From Pelargonium nanum (lineage: Eukaryota > Streptophyta > Magnoliopsida > Geraniales > Geraniaceae), in assembly GCA_036897485.1 (NCBI GenBank), contig JAYMTF010001114.1, positions 1 through 26,232 of the forward strand: a stretch of 26,232 nt of DNA, given 5' to 3'. How positions within the stretch are numbered: position 1 is the stretch's first letter; every line of letters begins with the position of its first letter. Below are positions 19,101 to 26,208 of the stretch, piece by piece. The notes beneath the pieces were generated by a model that searched no databases, was not told the DNA's origin, and was given only the letters and a program-made list of their open reading frames with translations. Made by a program: the position numbers and the translations under genes.

Positions 19101-20803
19101 CTCTTCTTTTTCTCTCCGTATTCCTGAATTACGACTAGGATATTCATTCATTCATTGTGAATACATTCAGGGAATAGATTTGAGTAAAATTACCCTTGAA
19201 GATGCTCTCGAGTTGTTGAGCTACCCTAAAACAATTGTAAGTTGGTTTCTCTCAAAATTCAACATTTTCTTTGATTTCTTTATTTATTGGATCTACTTAT
19301 TTAACTTGTCAGGGGAGCCATCCTACAGACGGGAAACCGATCTTTATAAAGATTTCAAAGAACGGATTTAGCCTAAAGCATCTACGGAACATTGTTGAAA
19401 TTCCGAAGGTATATTCTACTTGTTTATCACTTCTAACGAATGGTAGTTATGGTTACACGTAAACACCCTAAAAGTATGTTCATAGGATAAGATTATTAGT
19501 AAGCAAAAAAAAAAAAAAAAAAATGCTCAAGGAAGAGAGAGAAGCTGAACAACACTAAATCTTTTTTCTTCAAACCCTTTCTGGTATTGTTGGTCCTTTA
19601 ACTGCTTTAGTCTCTTCCCTTACTGCAAAGTCTTGTCCCAAAAACTATTTATTGAGTAGGAAGATTTCCATGAAACAAGAGTTGGCTCAGACATTCCGCT
19701 TTTATAAAACCAAAGGTTATTTTTTTATTTTTTTTTTTTTATTTTTGTTTTTTTTTTTTTTTTTGCTTCTTTACATTGGCAACTTGCATATCATGCAAGA
19801 AAGAACATAAAATCAAAGGAGTGAATTTAGTTGAATCAATCACAGAAAGTATTTCAATGGCAAGTAACAATAAACCGAGATTCATGATGTGTGGGTGTTT
19901 TGGCTAGTTCTTGTTTATCAATATCTTAACGAGACAAATGAGAAAAAAATGTTAAAATCTGTATGGTGTTGAGAATGTAAAGGATGTTGACTAAGACAGT
20001 AATTACTCTCCCCGTCTTAAAATGAGTGTCTTGATTTTCTTAAATTTTTGTTTCAACATGATCGTCTTATTTCCTTTTAGGAAGTTAGTTATGCATGAAT
20101 TGCCAATAGTATAGTATCCCTTAAGTTTGTTACAACACATGATCATTAGGATGCAATAGTAAATATATCACATTAACTTAAGGCCTGTTTAGTAATGAAG
20201 TATTTCTCCAGGTTTCCTGAAAACTGGAAAACTTGTTTTGTTGTATAGTTTTCCATTTGGACAATTGGAGACTGAAAAATTGTTTTCCAGTTTTCCAAAA
20301 TAGCTTGGAAGTAGAAAACTTTTTTTTTTTAGTGTCCAAATAGAAATTTCATTTTCCACTACTCATTTTTACTTCTTTTTGTTTTTATTTTTTTTGTCTC
20401 ATGGAGTATCTATTATACATAGATATTTTTATTTACCAATTTAAAATTAACTCTACTTTATATCGTTTTAATTTAGACTCGAAATAAAAAAAATGAAAAA
20501 TGTTACAACTAAATAGGTTTTCTTAATTCTCCAAATTTTCCATAGAGAACAAAAAAACTGAAAACGAAAACAGAATACAGAAAATGAAAAATGTTTTCTA
20601 CAACTAAACAATCTCTTAATTTTTCTCAAAGTAGAAACATTGACACTATTTTGGGGGCGGAGGGAGTACTTAGTATTCGAATTATTGAGATTGTTTTGTA
20701 TGTGCAGGAGTTGAATCCAAATGACCTCAATTTGGAGATGGTAATGCAGCTATTTGCTGATAAAGCAGCAAGACGAGCTGCCCGGAGGAAAACAAGAAAA
20801 TGA
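379..20803 (+). CDS. Organelle-targeted bacterial-type DNA topoisomerase I (type IA), 22 exons
   Basis: Type IA topoisomerases cut one DNA strand through a 5'-phosphotyrosine and relax negative supercoils. This one is inferred to act in plastids and/or mitochondria. Exons: 379-480, 564-1127, 1235-1671, 1919-2573, 3367-3453, 5819-5865, 9020-9129, 9225-9325, 9536-9628, 10082-10165, 10474-10557, 12401-12469, 14527-14586, 15345-15416, 15774-15881, 15992-16059, 16707-16793, 17998-18085, 18194-18283, 19171-19236, 19313-19408, 20708-20803. All 21 introns are GT-AG, phases match, and the 3264-nt CDS gives 1087 residues plus TGA. Landmarks: Toprim Glu304 and DPDREGE (377-383), SAGRVQS (463-469), TSTLQQ (566-571), catalytic Tyr608 in LITYLRTDGLH, AQEAHEAIRPTD (651-662), GIGRPSTYAS (796-805), zinc ribbon Cys912/915/936/942, then C-terminal repeats. 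No key residue looks missing. Exon joins were made by reading sequence and family similarity; cDNA would settle them. Confidence 0.95.
1444..2573 (+). other. Toprim domain and start of topoisomerase core (exons 3-4)
   Basis: From about residue 297 exon 3 reads SVVVVESLTKAKVIQGYLG, the first Toprim motif, whose Glu304 is the general acid/metal ligand in this family. Exon 4 opens with AENLILASDPDREGEAIAW, whose Asp377 and Asp379 are the Mg-binding pair. Arg368 is split across intron 3. Exon 4 goes on into the core: a run of conserved residues about ARRALDYLIGYNISPLLW, then SAGRVQS (463-469) and PYITSTLQQDAASKL (about 563-577). All of these are standard TopA landmarks. Confidence 0.92.
2574..3366 (+). 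other. Intron 4, no element seen
   Basis: A 793-nt AT-rich intron between exons 4 and 5. I see no coding similarity, inverted repeat or tandem repeat in it. Confidence 0.7.
3367..3453 (+). other. Topoisomerase exon 5: catalytic tyrosine
   Basis: This 29-codon exon encodes LAQKLYEGVQLPGG followed by LITYLRTDGLH. Tyr608 aligns with the active-site Tyr319 of E. coli TopA (GLITYMRTD), the residue that forms the 5'-phosphotyrosyl link. The exon sits between introns of 793 and 2365 nt, so skipping it would keep the frame (87 nt) but remove catalysis. Confidence 0.92.
4346..4362 (+). repeat. (AC)n microsatellite
   Basis: About eight and a half AC units in intron 5, bounded by T on the left and GTGG on the right. 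Likely length-variable between individuals. Confidence 0.85.
5312..5351 (+). repeat. Perfect 13-bp inverted repeat
   Basis: CCAGTGCTTCAAA at 5312-5324 is the exact reverse complement of TTTGAAGCACTGG at 5339-5351, with a 14-nt loop. It would form a small hairpin in the pre-mRNA. The stem is much shorter than a plant miRNA precursor, so no function is claimed. Confidence 0.7.
5889..5932 (+). repeat. Hexanucleotide ATTTGT-type tandem repeat
   Basis: Five or more imperfect ATTTGT units (one reads ATTTAT) lie just inside the 5' end of intron 6, about 25 nt after the donor site. Confidence 0.75.
6350..6495 (+). repeat. 5' LTR of TRIM-like element
   Basis: A 146-bp repeat starting TG and ending CA, followed directly by the primer-binding-like site. 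Its partner is 7497-7630. Confidence 0.82.
7182..7440 (+). repeat. Two-copy tandem repeat, period 131 bp
   Basis: Copy 1 (7182-7310) and copy 2 (7313-7440) share GAGTGCTATCTT, GTGGTCATACAACATGGC, ATATCATTGAGATCAGCTC and GCTAAATGCTAGCGGAAGTC at a constant 131-bp offset. The pair lies inside the TRIM-like element, just before its polypurine tract. Each copy contains CGCTAAATGCTAGCG, a small palindrome. Confidence 0.88.
7497..7630 (+). repeat. 3' LTR of TRIM-like element
   Basis: A 134-bp repeat preceded by the polypurine tract and followed by the GGGTT duplication at 7631-7635. Confidence 0.82.
7818..8106 (+). mobile_element. Foldback MITE with TAA duplications, PIF/Harbinger-like
   Basis: The ends are GGTGGCGTTCACA and, on the opposite strand, GGTAGCGTTTGTTTA, flanked by TAA at 7815-7817 and 8107-8109. 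The 289-bp body is an imperfect palindrome centred on a perfect 17-bp stem, AAGGAATTGAAATAACA (7900-7916) with its complement at 7926-7942 around a 9-nt loop. It has no coding capacity. The 3-bp TAA duplication fits PIF/Harbinger (TWA) elements; a hAT origin cannot be excluded from the termini alone. Confidence 0.75.
9629..10081 (+). other. Intron 9, no element seen
   Basis: A 453-nt T-rich intron. It repeats the words CACCCAT and TGTTAATTGTT but shows no bounded repeat or gene. Confidence 0.7.
10166..10473 (+). other. Intron 10, no element seen
   Basis: A 308-nt AT-rich intron with ordinary splice sites and nothing else recognisable. Confidence 0.7.
10558..12400 (+). other. Intron 11 (1.8 kb)
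   Basis: The first kilobase is AT-rich with no recognised feature. The distal part, about 11538-12298, is an inverted-repeat element listed separately. Confidence 0.7.
11538..12298 (+). mobile_element. Possible MITE with GGCGTTTGGATTAG termini
   Basis: The left side reads GGCGGCGTTTGGATTAG (from 11538). On the right CTAATCCAAACACC occurs at 12209-12222 and CTAATCCAAACAC again at 12283-12295, so two right ends are possible. Between them a hairpin forms from GAATGGGAATGAG (12190-12202) and CTCATTCCCATTC (12235-12247). Such termini are common in plant hAT and PIF/Harbinger MITEs. I could not find a clean target duplication, so the superfamily and right boundary are open. Confidence 0.6.
13650..13960 (+). 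mobile_element. Ty1/copia protease-region fossil
   Basis: The + strand encodes PWIVDSGATDHLCDN near 13665-13710, the aspartic protease active-site motif (DSGATDH) of plant copia polyproteins. It is followed by a stretch resembling the family's onward sequence (VPK-PFNLLS-like, then a DL-G-like turn). Only this short internal piece of the polyprotein is present, with no LTRs seen nearby. It is an old, broken fragment in the same orientation as the host gene. Confidence 0.7.
14085..14315 (+). mobile_element. RTE-type LINE 3'-end fragment
   Basis: Reading the + strand gives CRDDSDLVRKGDELVIRNSN at about 14109-14170. In a shifted frame it gives KPKLTWK, then KKEIALYRMEWRTIGIEDPN at about 14239-14300. 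Plant RTE-clade LINE polyproteins end in the same order: HV-RR--DAPVRR-DEL, GRGRPKLTW, then a basic stretch with LDR-EWR and VADP. There is at least one frameshift, between the DEL and LTW motifs. Only the C-terminal end remains. It lies about 120 bp downstream of the copia fossil. Confidence 0.6.
14587..15344 (+). other. Intron 13 with a repeated 34-bp motif
   Basis: A 758-nt AT-rich intron. A motif beginning AAAGAAATTCCACTC and ending GGCATGAGTTA-like occurs at 15110-15143 and 15158-15192, offset by 48 bp. Nothing else is recognised. Confidence 0.7.
15110..15192 (+). repeat. Two-copy repeat, offset 48 bp
   Basis: AAAGAAATTCCACTC, AGTTGAGG and CATGAGTTA recur in the same order at a 48-bp offset, with only one or two differences between copies. 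Confidence 0.8.
15417..15773 (+). other. Intron 14, no element seen
   Basis: A 357-nt AT-rich intron with nothing recognisable beyond its splice sites. Confidence 0.7.
15992..16793 (+). other. C-terminal zinc ribbon, split by intron 16
   Basis: Exon 16 (15992-16059) ends in RECPS and exon 17 (16707-16793) continues with CTQGTL and then YFIGCDQHPNCK. Joined through the split Ser914 codon they give Cys912-X2-Cys915 and Cys936-X5-Cys942, a TopA-type four-cysteine zinc ribbon that in bacteria binds single-stranded DNA. The 647-nt intron separates the two halves of the metal site. Confidence 0.85.
16060..16706 (+). other. Intron 16 with a GC-richer centre
   Basis: The 647-nt intron includes a less AT-rich stretch at about 16150-16530. 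On the minus strand this is open for 88 codons (16261-16527). I do not recognise the product, and no splice or start context supports it as a gene. It could be an inserted fragment of unknown origin. Confidence 0.5.
17075..17226 (+). mobile_element. Small foldback MITE (152 bp)
   Basis: TCTAAGCCATT (17075-17085) is repeated in reverse complement as AATGGCTTAGA (17216-17226). Inside, GATGACACCTCATT and AATGAGGTGTCATC form a second inverted pair. The core has GGAGCGGAGCGACCCG-like GC-rich sequence. No coding capacity and no clear target duplication, so the superfamily is not assigned. Confidence 0.65.
17239..17257 (+). repeat. (TA)n run left of MITE
   Basis: A 19-nt TA run, mirrored by a 16-nt run at 17607-17622 on the other side of the 349-bp MITE. 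Confidence 0.85.
17258..17606 (+). mobile_element. Foldback MITE with GGTAAAAGACC termini (349 bp)
   Basis: GGTAAAAGACC at the left is matched by GGTCTTTTACC at the right. The whole body is a long imperfect palindrome built of repeated units, GACCCAATTTGGTCC-AAACTTT and GACCCAAAATGGTCC-type words on the left, and their complements on the right. The element sits inside a TA run (17239-17257 and 17607-17622), so the target duplication cannot be read; TA, or 9-10 bp of TATATATATA, are both possible. No coding capacity. Confidence 0.8.
18284..19170 (+). other. Intron 19 with a Mutator-type MITE
   Basis: The 887-nt intron holds the 400-bp element at 18397-18796. The rest, including 18806-19170, is AT-rich with nothing recognised. 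Confidence 0.7.
18397..18796 (+). mobile_element. MITE with 9-bp target duplication, Mutator-like
   Basis: The element is flanked by AATAATAAT at 18388-18396 and 18797-18805, an exact 9-bp duplication typical of Mutator-like elements. The termini begin GGGTAAAACTCACC and, on the opposite strand, GGGTTAATGTTATA. They then share TGATCTTCCAAC, giving inverted repeats of about 32 bp with roughly 70% identity. Further in, TTGATCCTCCAACTATTT on the left is answered by AAATAGTTGGAGGATCAA on the right. It is 400 bp with no coding capacity. Confidence 0.85.
19718..19764 (+). repeat. T-rich low-complexity tract
   Basis: About 47 nt of almost pure T broken by a few A and G. It may be the remnant of an inserted poly-A tail on the other strand or simple low complexity. 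Confidence 0.75.
20182..20613 (+). mobile_element. Possible hAT-like foldback MITE
   Basis: GGCCTGTTTAGT on the left is partly mirrored by ACTAAACAATC on the right. TTTTCC/GGAAAA-rich arms (for example CTGGAAAAC and GTTTTCCA) give the body a foldback character. Flanks carry CTTAA on both sides but no clean 8-bp duplication. Terminal wording resembles hAT MITEs; assignment is tentative. Confidence 0.45.
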
Positions 20804-21171
20804 GCTTTGCTTTGTTGAGGCCTTTTAGCCATGGACTATAATTCTTTTGAGAACCCAATTAAGGATTTGCTCAAGCAGCAACTTCTGCTCCTGCATGTCC
20901 AATATTGGAAGGGACAAACATATGTGTATATATATACATATACAACAAAAAAGTAGAGCATTTACCAATTTTGTTTTCAACCCTAATAGGTTCCAATCGA
21001 TTCATTTTCATTTTCTGTTGAACTGTAATTACACTTGTATCTTACAGATGAGATGAATGAAGTATTCATCCTATAATAGATCGATCGTTGGTTGTGTAAA
21101 CGCTATTACTTTAACATTTTTCTCATTAACCATCAACTTGTCACATTTATTTTTTGTTTTGATTTTTTGAT
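20804..21171 (+). other. 3' UTR of the topoisomerase gene and spacer
   Basis: The transcript should end within this 368-nt AT-rich stretch. TGTA words and a small palindrome, GATGAAT-GAAGT-ATTCATC, occur around 21000-21070. There is no canonical AATAAA at a convincing position, so I do not fix the poly-A site. No other gene is visible before the LINE. Confidence 0.55.
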
Positions 21172-24100
21172 TCAAGAGTTCAATTCATATCACAAGGTGA
21201 CCGAAACACCAAATTCTTCCACGCGGTAGCTACATGGAAACGAAATAAAAGCCGTATTCCAGCTATTCGCCAACAATCAGGAGACTGGGTCCATGATCCT
21301 AGCTTGGTGAATGCTGAGTTTTCCTCTTCGATCAAATCGGTTCTAACAAACTCTCAATCTTTCCTATCTCCAGAAAGCATTTCCTCCCAAAACAAAATCT
21401 GTTCTTTTGTCTCCCGAACTCTTTCTCCGTCTCAACAATCATTTCTAGACAGTCCTTTTTCGGAATTGGAAGTCAAGCAGGCGGTTTTTGAAGTGGATGG
21501 GAATAAGGCTCCTGGACCTGATGGTATGTCGGCTAGGTTCTATCAGAAATGGTGGTCTGTAGTTGGATCGGATGTTTCGCTTGCTGTCCTATCTTTTCTT
21601 AATTCGGGTAAAATTTTGAGGGAGATTAATAGGACATTTATTGTTTTTATTCCAAAGAAAGACAACCCGGAAACAGTGTCCGATTATCGTCCAATCAGTC
21701 TTTGTAATGTCCTCTATAAAATCTCAGCAAAGGTCCTAGCCAATCGACTTAGAACTGTCTTACCTTCCTTGATTTCTGAATTCCAAAATGCCTTTATCCC
21801 GGGTCGCCGTATTCAGGATAACATCATCATTGCCAACGAAATAGTGGATGTTATCAGAAAGTCAAAAAAAGGGAAAAGTTTCAAGGGAGGACTTAAATTG
21901 GATATTAGTAAGGCCTACGATAGAGTCAATTGGGATTTTTTGTTGAGGTTTATGTCTTCACAAGGGTTTTCTTCTAAATGGATTAATCTGGTCTTCCAAT
22001 GTGTCTCAACGGTCTCGTTTCAAACGTTTGTCAACGGCTGCCCGGGGGAGCCTTTCCAGCCCACATGTGGACTCCGACAAGGAGATCCTTTGTCTCCATA
22101 TCTTTTTCTCATATGTGCCGAAGGTCTTTCATGCCTTCTTCAGCAACTCTCATCCCAAAATAAATTGCAAGGCATTTGTATGGGGTGAGGATGCAAAAGG
22201 GTAAATCACCTGATGTTTGCGGACGACACTTTTATCTTCTTCCATCTATCTCTCCAATCTATTGTTGCTGTAAAGAGGGCTTTGGCAGATTTCTCTCTTG
22301 CATCTGGACAACTGATCAATCTGGACAAATCAGAGTGGCTGATTAGTCCCAACGTCCCACATAGAATAACTCGTGTTTTCGAAGGTATTTTATCTGTTCG
22401 AATTGTTCATGAACTGGGTAAATATTTAGGATTCCGTCATTTTGGTACACACCCAAAATCTGCTCTCATACCATCTCTTAAGGAAAAAATTCAAGATCAT
22501 CTAGCATCATGGAAACTTAATCTCCTTAATCAATCGGGACGTCTAACTTTGATACAATCTGTCCTTTCTGCTCTTCCACTTTACTTCTCTGGACTGGTCC
22601 TTTTCCCTAAAAAGTTCGTCAGCTGGTATAACTCGTTTTTATCCAATGTTCTTTGGTCTTCTAATAAAAATTATAAGGGTATTCATTGGAGGGCACAATC
22701 AATTATACAAAGACCAAAGTTAGAGGGTGGGCTGGGAATCAGAGATCTCGGTGCTTTTTAATTTAGCAATGTTAGGAGGGACTTTTTGGCGAATTGCGAG
22801 TTCAACAGACTCTTTAGTTCATAATCTTCTTGTTGACAAGTATTGTAGAAGTCAAACTATTTGGGATCCGATGGTTAGAGCCAAATCTGGGTGGCTGTGG
22901 TCTGCGTTATGTAAGGGTAGGGAACTTCTCAGTCAACACACTCACTGGGAAGTCGGATCGGGACACCGTATTCGACTCTTCAAAGATAAATGGATAAATC
23001 CTATGCTTTCAGCTCCAGCTACACTACCAGACTCTAACTCAGAGCCTGTGGTAGCTTTACTCATTGATTCTTGTAGTCGTGAGTGGAGACAAAACATGAT
23101 TTTTTCATGGCTTGGGCCTTCGTTTGTTCCTTTGGTCTCATCAATCAAACTCTCTCGGATAGTCTCATCTAATGATAAACTGGTGTGGGATCTTTCTTTA
23201 TTTGGTATTTACTCGGTCAAACAGGGTTATTTTGCAATCGTTAGGAATAATGTACCTCAGTCAGTACTGGATAGGGGAAATCAGAATTGGAAGAAATTAT
23301 GGTCTCTTAAAATTCCAGAAAAGGTCAAATTCTTTTTATGGAAGTGTCTTTGGGATGCAATCCCTGTTAAAGCTCTTTTACAGGGTCGTAAACTGTTGGA
23401 GGACTCTACTTGTTCTCGGTGTAATGACTCTGTGGAATCTATAGTTCATTGTCTTTTCTCTTGTCCGGATAGTAGACAGATCTGGTTTGCTTCTTCCCTT
23501 GGAATGAGATCATCAGAGTGATCGTCTATGTCTGAGTGGTGGTCTTGTTGTTGTTCTTTCCTACGTCAAAAATCATCTATCCATATAGGTATCCATATGA
23601 TTAGTATTCTCTGGGCCATCTGGAAACGCAGGTGTACTTATGTCTTCCAATACTCTTTGCCGAGTCATTCGGTTACCAACATGCTGGCAATATCCATGAT
23701 TCATGATTGGAATGCCAGTTTTGCAACTGAAATACAAACCAAGAGGCCAAACATTAAGGCCCCCATACAATCCAGACGCCTTAATTCTACCAATCACTTC
23801 ATTATGGAATGTGATGGTAGCTTTAAGCTGGCATCAGCTGGTGGGGGTTGGCAGTTGTCATCAGGAAACCAGATTCTGGCTAGACACTCCTTTTCATTCT
23901 CATGCACTTCAGCCCTTGAAGCCGAGGCATTATCTATTCGATCAGCTATGTTATTTTGTATCCATAATCATATTACTTCTACTATGTTTCTCACAGATTG
24001 CAGCAATCTTTTTTGGTGGATTGAAGATGGGATAGTAATAGATAGAAGCTGCACGTACGTGGTTGATGATATTTTGTTTTTGTTGAGGCACTTTTTTGGA

Positions 24101-24226
24101 CAAAATGTACTGCAGTTAGTTAGTAGAAACCAGGTTGTAAATGCCCACAAGTTGGCTACTCTTGGTAGAACAGGTTTTTGTAAACTTTGGGTATCAAATA
24201 CTCTATGTACTGCTCATAATATTTAA
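21172..24226 (+). pseudogene. LINE ORF2 (reverse transcriptase, zf-RVT, RNase H), decayed
   Basis: Reverse transcriptase: NKAPGPDGMSARFYQKWW, DYRPISLCNVLYKISAKVLA, GLKLDISKAYDRVNWDFL (catalytic Asp), CGLRQGDPLSPYLFLICAEG and MFADDTFIFF (FADD box at about 22213-22242). After it come WRAQ-RPKLEGGLGIRDL and a zf-RVT domain (SLFGIYSVKQGY, KIPEKVKFFLWKC, CSRCNDSVESIVHCLFSC). The RNase H part has MECDGSF, EAEALSIRSA and FLTDCSN, giving the Asp-Glu-Asp set. A TGA at 22186-22188 just before the FADD box probably arose from CGA. A one-base insertion lies near 22759-22761 at AF/NLAMLGGTFW. A second TGA is at 23519-23521 between zf-RVT and RNase H. It cannot make a full protein. Confidence 0.9.
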
Positions 24227-24245
24227 TCTACGCTTTCAGACTTTC

Positions 24246-24262
24246 AAAAAAAAAAAAAAAAA
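24246..24262 (+). repeat. Poly-A tail of LINE
   Basis: Seventeen A residues directly after the short LINE 3' UTR, marking its 3' end. Confidence 0.85.
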
Positions 24263-24480
24263 CAAAAGCGATAAAGATATTTAGTCCTTGTGAAATTATG
24301 TCTTCCGATCTCGTCTTCTTTCGTTTATTCCCAGCTAATACTAAACTACACTTGTCGGATGCTACAGGCTCTCAGACAAATTTAAGATGATGATTTACTT
24401 TATTTTTTATTATATAAAAAAAGGGTAGTTGCAGATGCCCCTATAAACTTGTCACTTAAAGTAATTGCACACTGAGGGGC
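24263..24480 (+). other. AT-rich spacer between LINE and gypsy-type fossil
   Basis: About 220 nt with no gene or bounded repeat recognised. Base composition changes to GC-rich at its right end. Confidence 0.6.
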
Positions 24481-24484
24481 TCGT

Positions 24485-25350
24485 TGGCCGGGGGGTGATA
24501 TCACCATGCTTACTTGATTGACCACCCTCCAAAAGCGCCACCTTCTTTTTTGGGTGTGAGGGGAGTTAGTCACACGAAGTTGGTCACCGCGAAGGAGTTG
24601 GAGGGCCTTTGGGATTTTCACAAGGTCGACCTCTTGGAGTTTCGATATCGCGCGCCCACCAATGCTTTGGATGTCGCCCGTCCGGGCGAGATGGTTTTCC
24701 ATTGGGCGCACTTCGCCGCCGGGATCACTCTTCCCCTTGACCCATTCATGGAGGAGGTCATTGGGGCTATGAGATCATTACCATGCAACTTGAATCTGTG
24801 CGCGGTCAATAGGATGGCGGCCTTCGCAAACTTGTGTTGTCTTAATGGGCGTGAGCCATCCGCCGCCTTGTTTGGTCACTTCTTCTCTTTGGTGTCGAAT
24901 CCGGGCGACGAATCCTCTATGCGTCCTCAGAGTCTCAAGATATTTGAGCAAATTCGGGACCGCTTCTTGGGTTGGATGGGGAGGAAGTTTTTCGTTATTC
25001 TCGGAAGGACTTTGGGTTCCCTTATCTGCCGACGACATCCAAGACCTTCTTGGGTTCCTCCCCTTTCTCGATGCCGGAGTTGTGTCCGTACGACGCGACA
25101 ACCTTGGAATGCTTCACCAAGAGGATTGGTGATCAGGCGTGGGTGTTTGACATACGCTATCTTCTTCGGAGTGACGTTCAATTCTACTCCGAAGCAACCC
25201 GGGTGGGCTATCACGAGACTCGCCCGCTCATTCGCTTGGCGCCACTCTGTCGGGTTTTCTCATTGCCTATCGACAAAGGCCCCAAGAACCCATGTTTCCT
25301 GAAGGACTGCAAGCCCCCCCTCCCCCCTAGTCGAGGACGAGGAGTGATGC
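24485..25350 (+). mobile_element. Gypsy-type transposon N-terminal segment, fossil
   Basis: The + strand encodes a segment with LEFRYRAPTNALDVARPGEM, then FAAGITLPLDPFMEEVI and LNLCAVNRMAAFANLCCL. That order matches the plant 'putative gypsy type transposon' family (Pfam Transposase_28 / gag-like), in which a short hydrophobic motif with F-AGLRLPLHPF and a helical region with W-----F--LC follow one another. It is broken, with about one or two breaks, and no LTR, protease or reverse transcriptase is visible. Its GC content is clearly above that of the flanking DNA. The parent element continues rightwards. Confidence 0.6.
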
Positions 25351-25728
25351 AAAGGTTGGTTGCATTTATTTTATGTTCTCGTCAATGTTGAATAGTGCAT
25401 GCTAGCTTTCTTGGTTGGATTTGAGCTTTCTGTGCCTCTATGTGCCTTCTAACACTTAGAAATAGTATATCTAGAGACTTCTAAACGTCCCCTTACATAT
25501 CTTGAATTGGTTGGAAATCGAATTTTGGAGCATCGGGCTGCAACGGACATATTCGGGCTGGAGGTCCTCTCTCGTCGCGATAAGAAAAATCTCGTCGCGA
25601 CCAGATTCGTCCGTCGCGACAAGTCTGGGCTTCGACATCAAGATTTGTTTTTTGTTTTTGCATTTCCATCATTTCGGCTGCCGTCTTTGCATTTTTGAGG
25701 AAAGTCTGAGTGAACCCGGGATGGTCGG
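25351..25728 (+). other. Linker region within gypsy-type fossil
   Basis: About 380 nt between the two coding-like segments of the gypsy-type fossil. It may be an intron or non-coding linker of that element. It includes the CGTCGCGA array at 25571-25620. Confidence 0.45.
25571..25620 (+). repeat. CGTCGCGA array, three copies at 20-bp spacing
   Basis: CTCGTCGCGA starts at 25571 and 25591, and CCGTCGCGA at 25611, so the spacing is exactly 20 bp twice. The core TCGCGA is palindromic. The 10-nt spacers between copies differ. Confidence 0.85.
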
Positions 25729-26208
25729 TTGGCTCGCGATACCTTTCGTCTTAAGGCGCGACAAACGGCTCTTGGCATTTTTCACCATGTGCCATTTGTG
25801 ATGTTGTCAGACACGGCGTCAGCCAAAAAAAAGAAGGCGGCGGACGTGGTGGAGATCCTGCCCGCCACCGCCAAGGGCGATTCCTCTAAGGGCAAGAGGA
25901 AGATGCTTGTTGACGAGGAGGTGCCGGTCGCCACTAGGGAGCACTCTTCCATGGATGTGGAGGACCACTCGCCGGTCAATTCTGGGTTGCTAGACGAGGT
26001 AACCATTGTGAGGGAGTCGGGCGGTGGCAAGGGCTTGATGTCCAAAGGTGCGCTAGTTTGCTCGTTCGTCCATGACACTTGGAGGGATGTTGGCTTGATA
26101 CCCGAGTGGGGGGAGGATGAGCTTGCACCGTCGGACAAGGACGATGAGGATGGTGACCAAGAGGAGGTGAGCCACCATTCAGACTCGGAGGACGCCTCCT
26201 TCTGGTGA
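25729..26208 (+). mobile_element. Acidic/lysine-rich coding segment of the gypsy-type fossil
   Basis: An open segment begins with a lysine cluster (ASAKKKKAADVVEILPA), passes through GKGLMSKGALVCSFVHDTW and WGEDELAPSDKDDEDGDQEE and ends in an acidic tail (SEDASFW). Position, GC content and orientation match the preceding gypsy-type segment, and low-complexity charged regions commonly follow that domain in plant copies. It ends 25 nt before the window edge, so whether the parent element continues is unknown. I recognise no enzymatic domain. Treated as part of the same old element. Confidence 0.4.

Larger units (their letters stand above)
19409..20707 (+). other. Intron 21 (1.3 kb)
   Basis: Contains a poly-A run (about 19505-19523), a long T-rich tract (about 19718-19764) and a possible MITE at 20182-20613. 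The remainder is AT-rich with nothing recognised. Confidence 0.7.
17998..20803 (+). other. C-terminal topoisomerase repeats and basic tail (exons 18-22)
   Basis: Exons 18-21 encode two copies of the short repeat seen at the C terminus of many bacterial and plant TopA proteins. One runs from DEPKLLG through FLKKGPYGIYVQLGENKKG to TPKRA. The next starts with SHPTDGKPIFIKISKNGFS. Both end in a short helix such as ITLEDALELL. Exon 22 finishes with ADKAARRAARRKTRK and a TGA at 20801-20803. The basic tail is probably a DNA contact, which is inference. Confidence 0.85.
21172..24262 (+). mobile_element. 5'-truncated plant L1-type LINE
   Basis: A 3.1-kb element on the same strand as the topoisomerase gene. 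It starts inside ORF2 at VQFISQGDRNTKFFHA, so ORF1 and the APE endonuclease are missing. It then carries reverse transcriptase, the zf-RVT domain and a C-terminal RNase H domain, and ends about 20 bp after the stop codon in an A tract (about 24246-24262). This layout is typical of the plant L1 lineage that carries RNase H. ORF2 has two in-frame TGA stops and one frameshift. I found no clear target duplication. Confidence 0.92.

Noticed and set aside
24263-24283. Search for the right-hand target duplication of the LINE after its A tail
   Set aside because: The sequence after the A tract (CAAAAGCGATAAAG) has no matching copy just before 21172.
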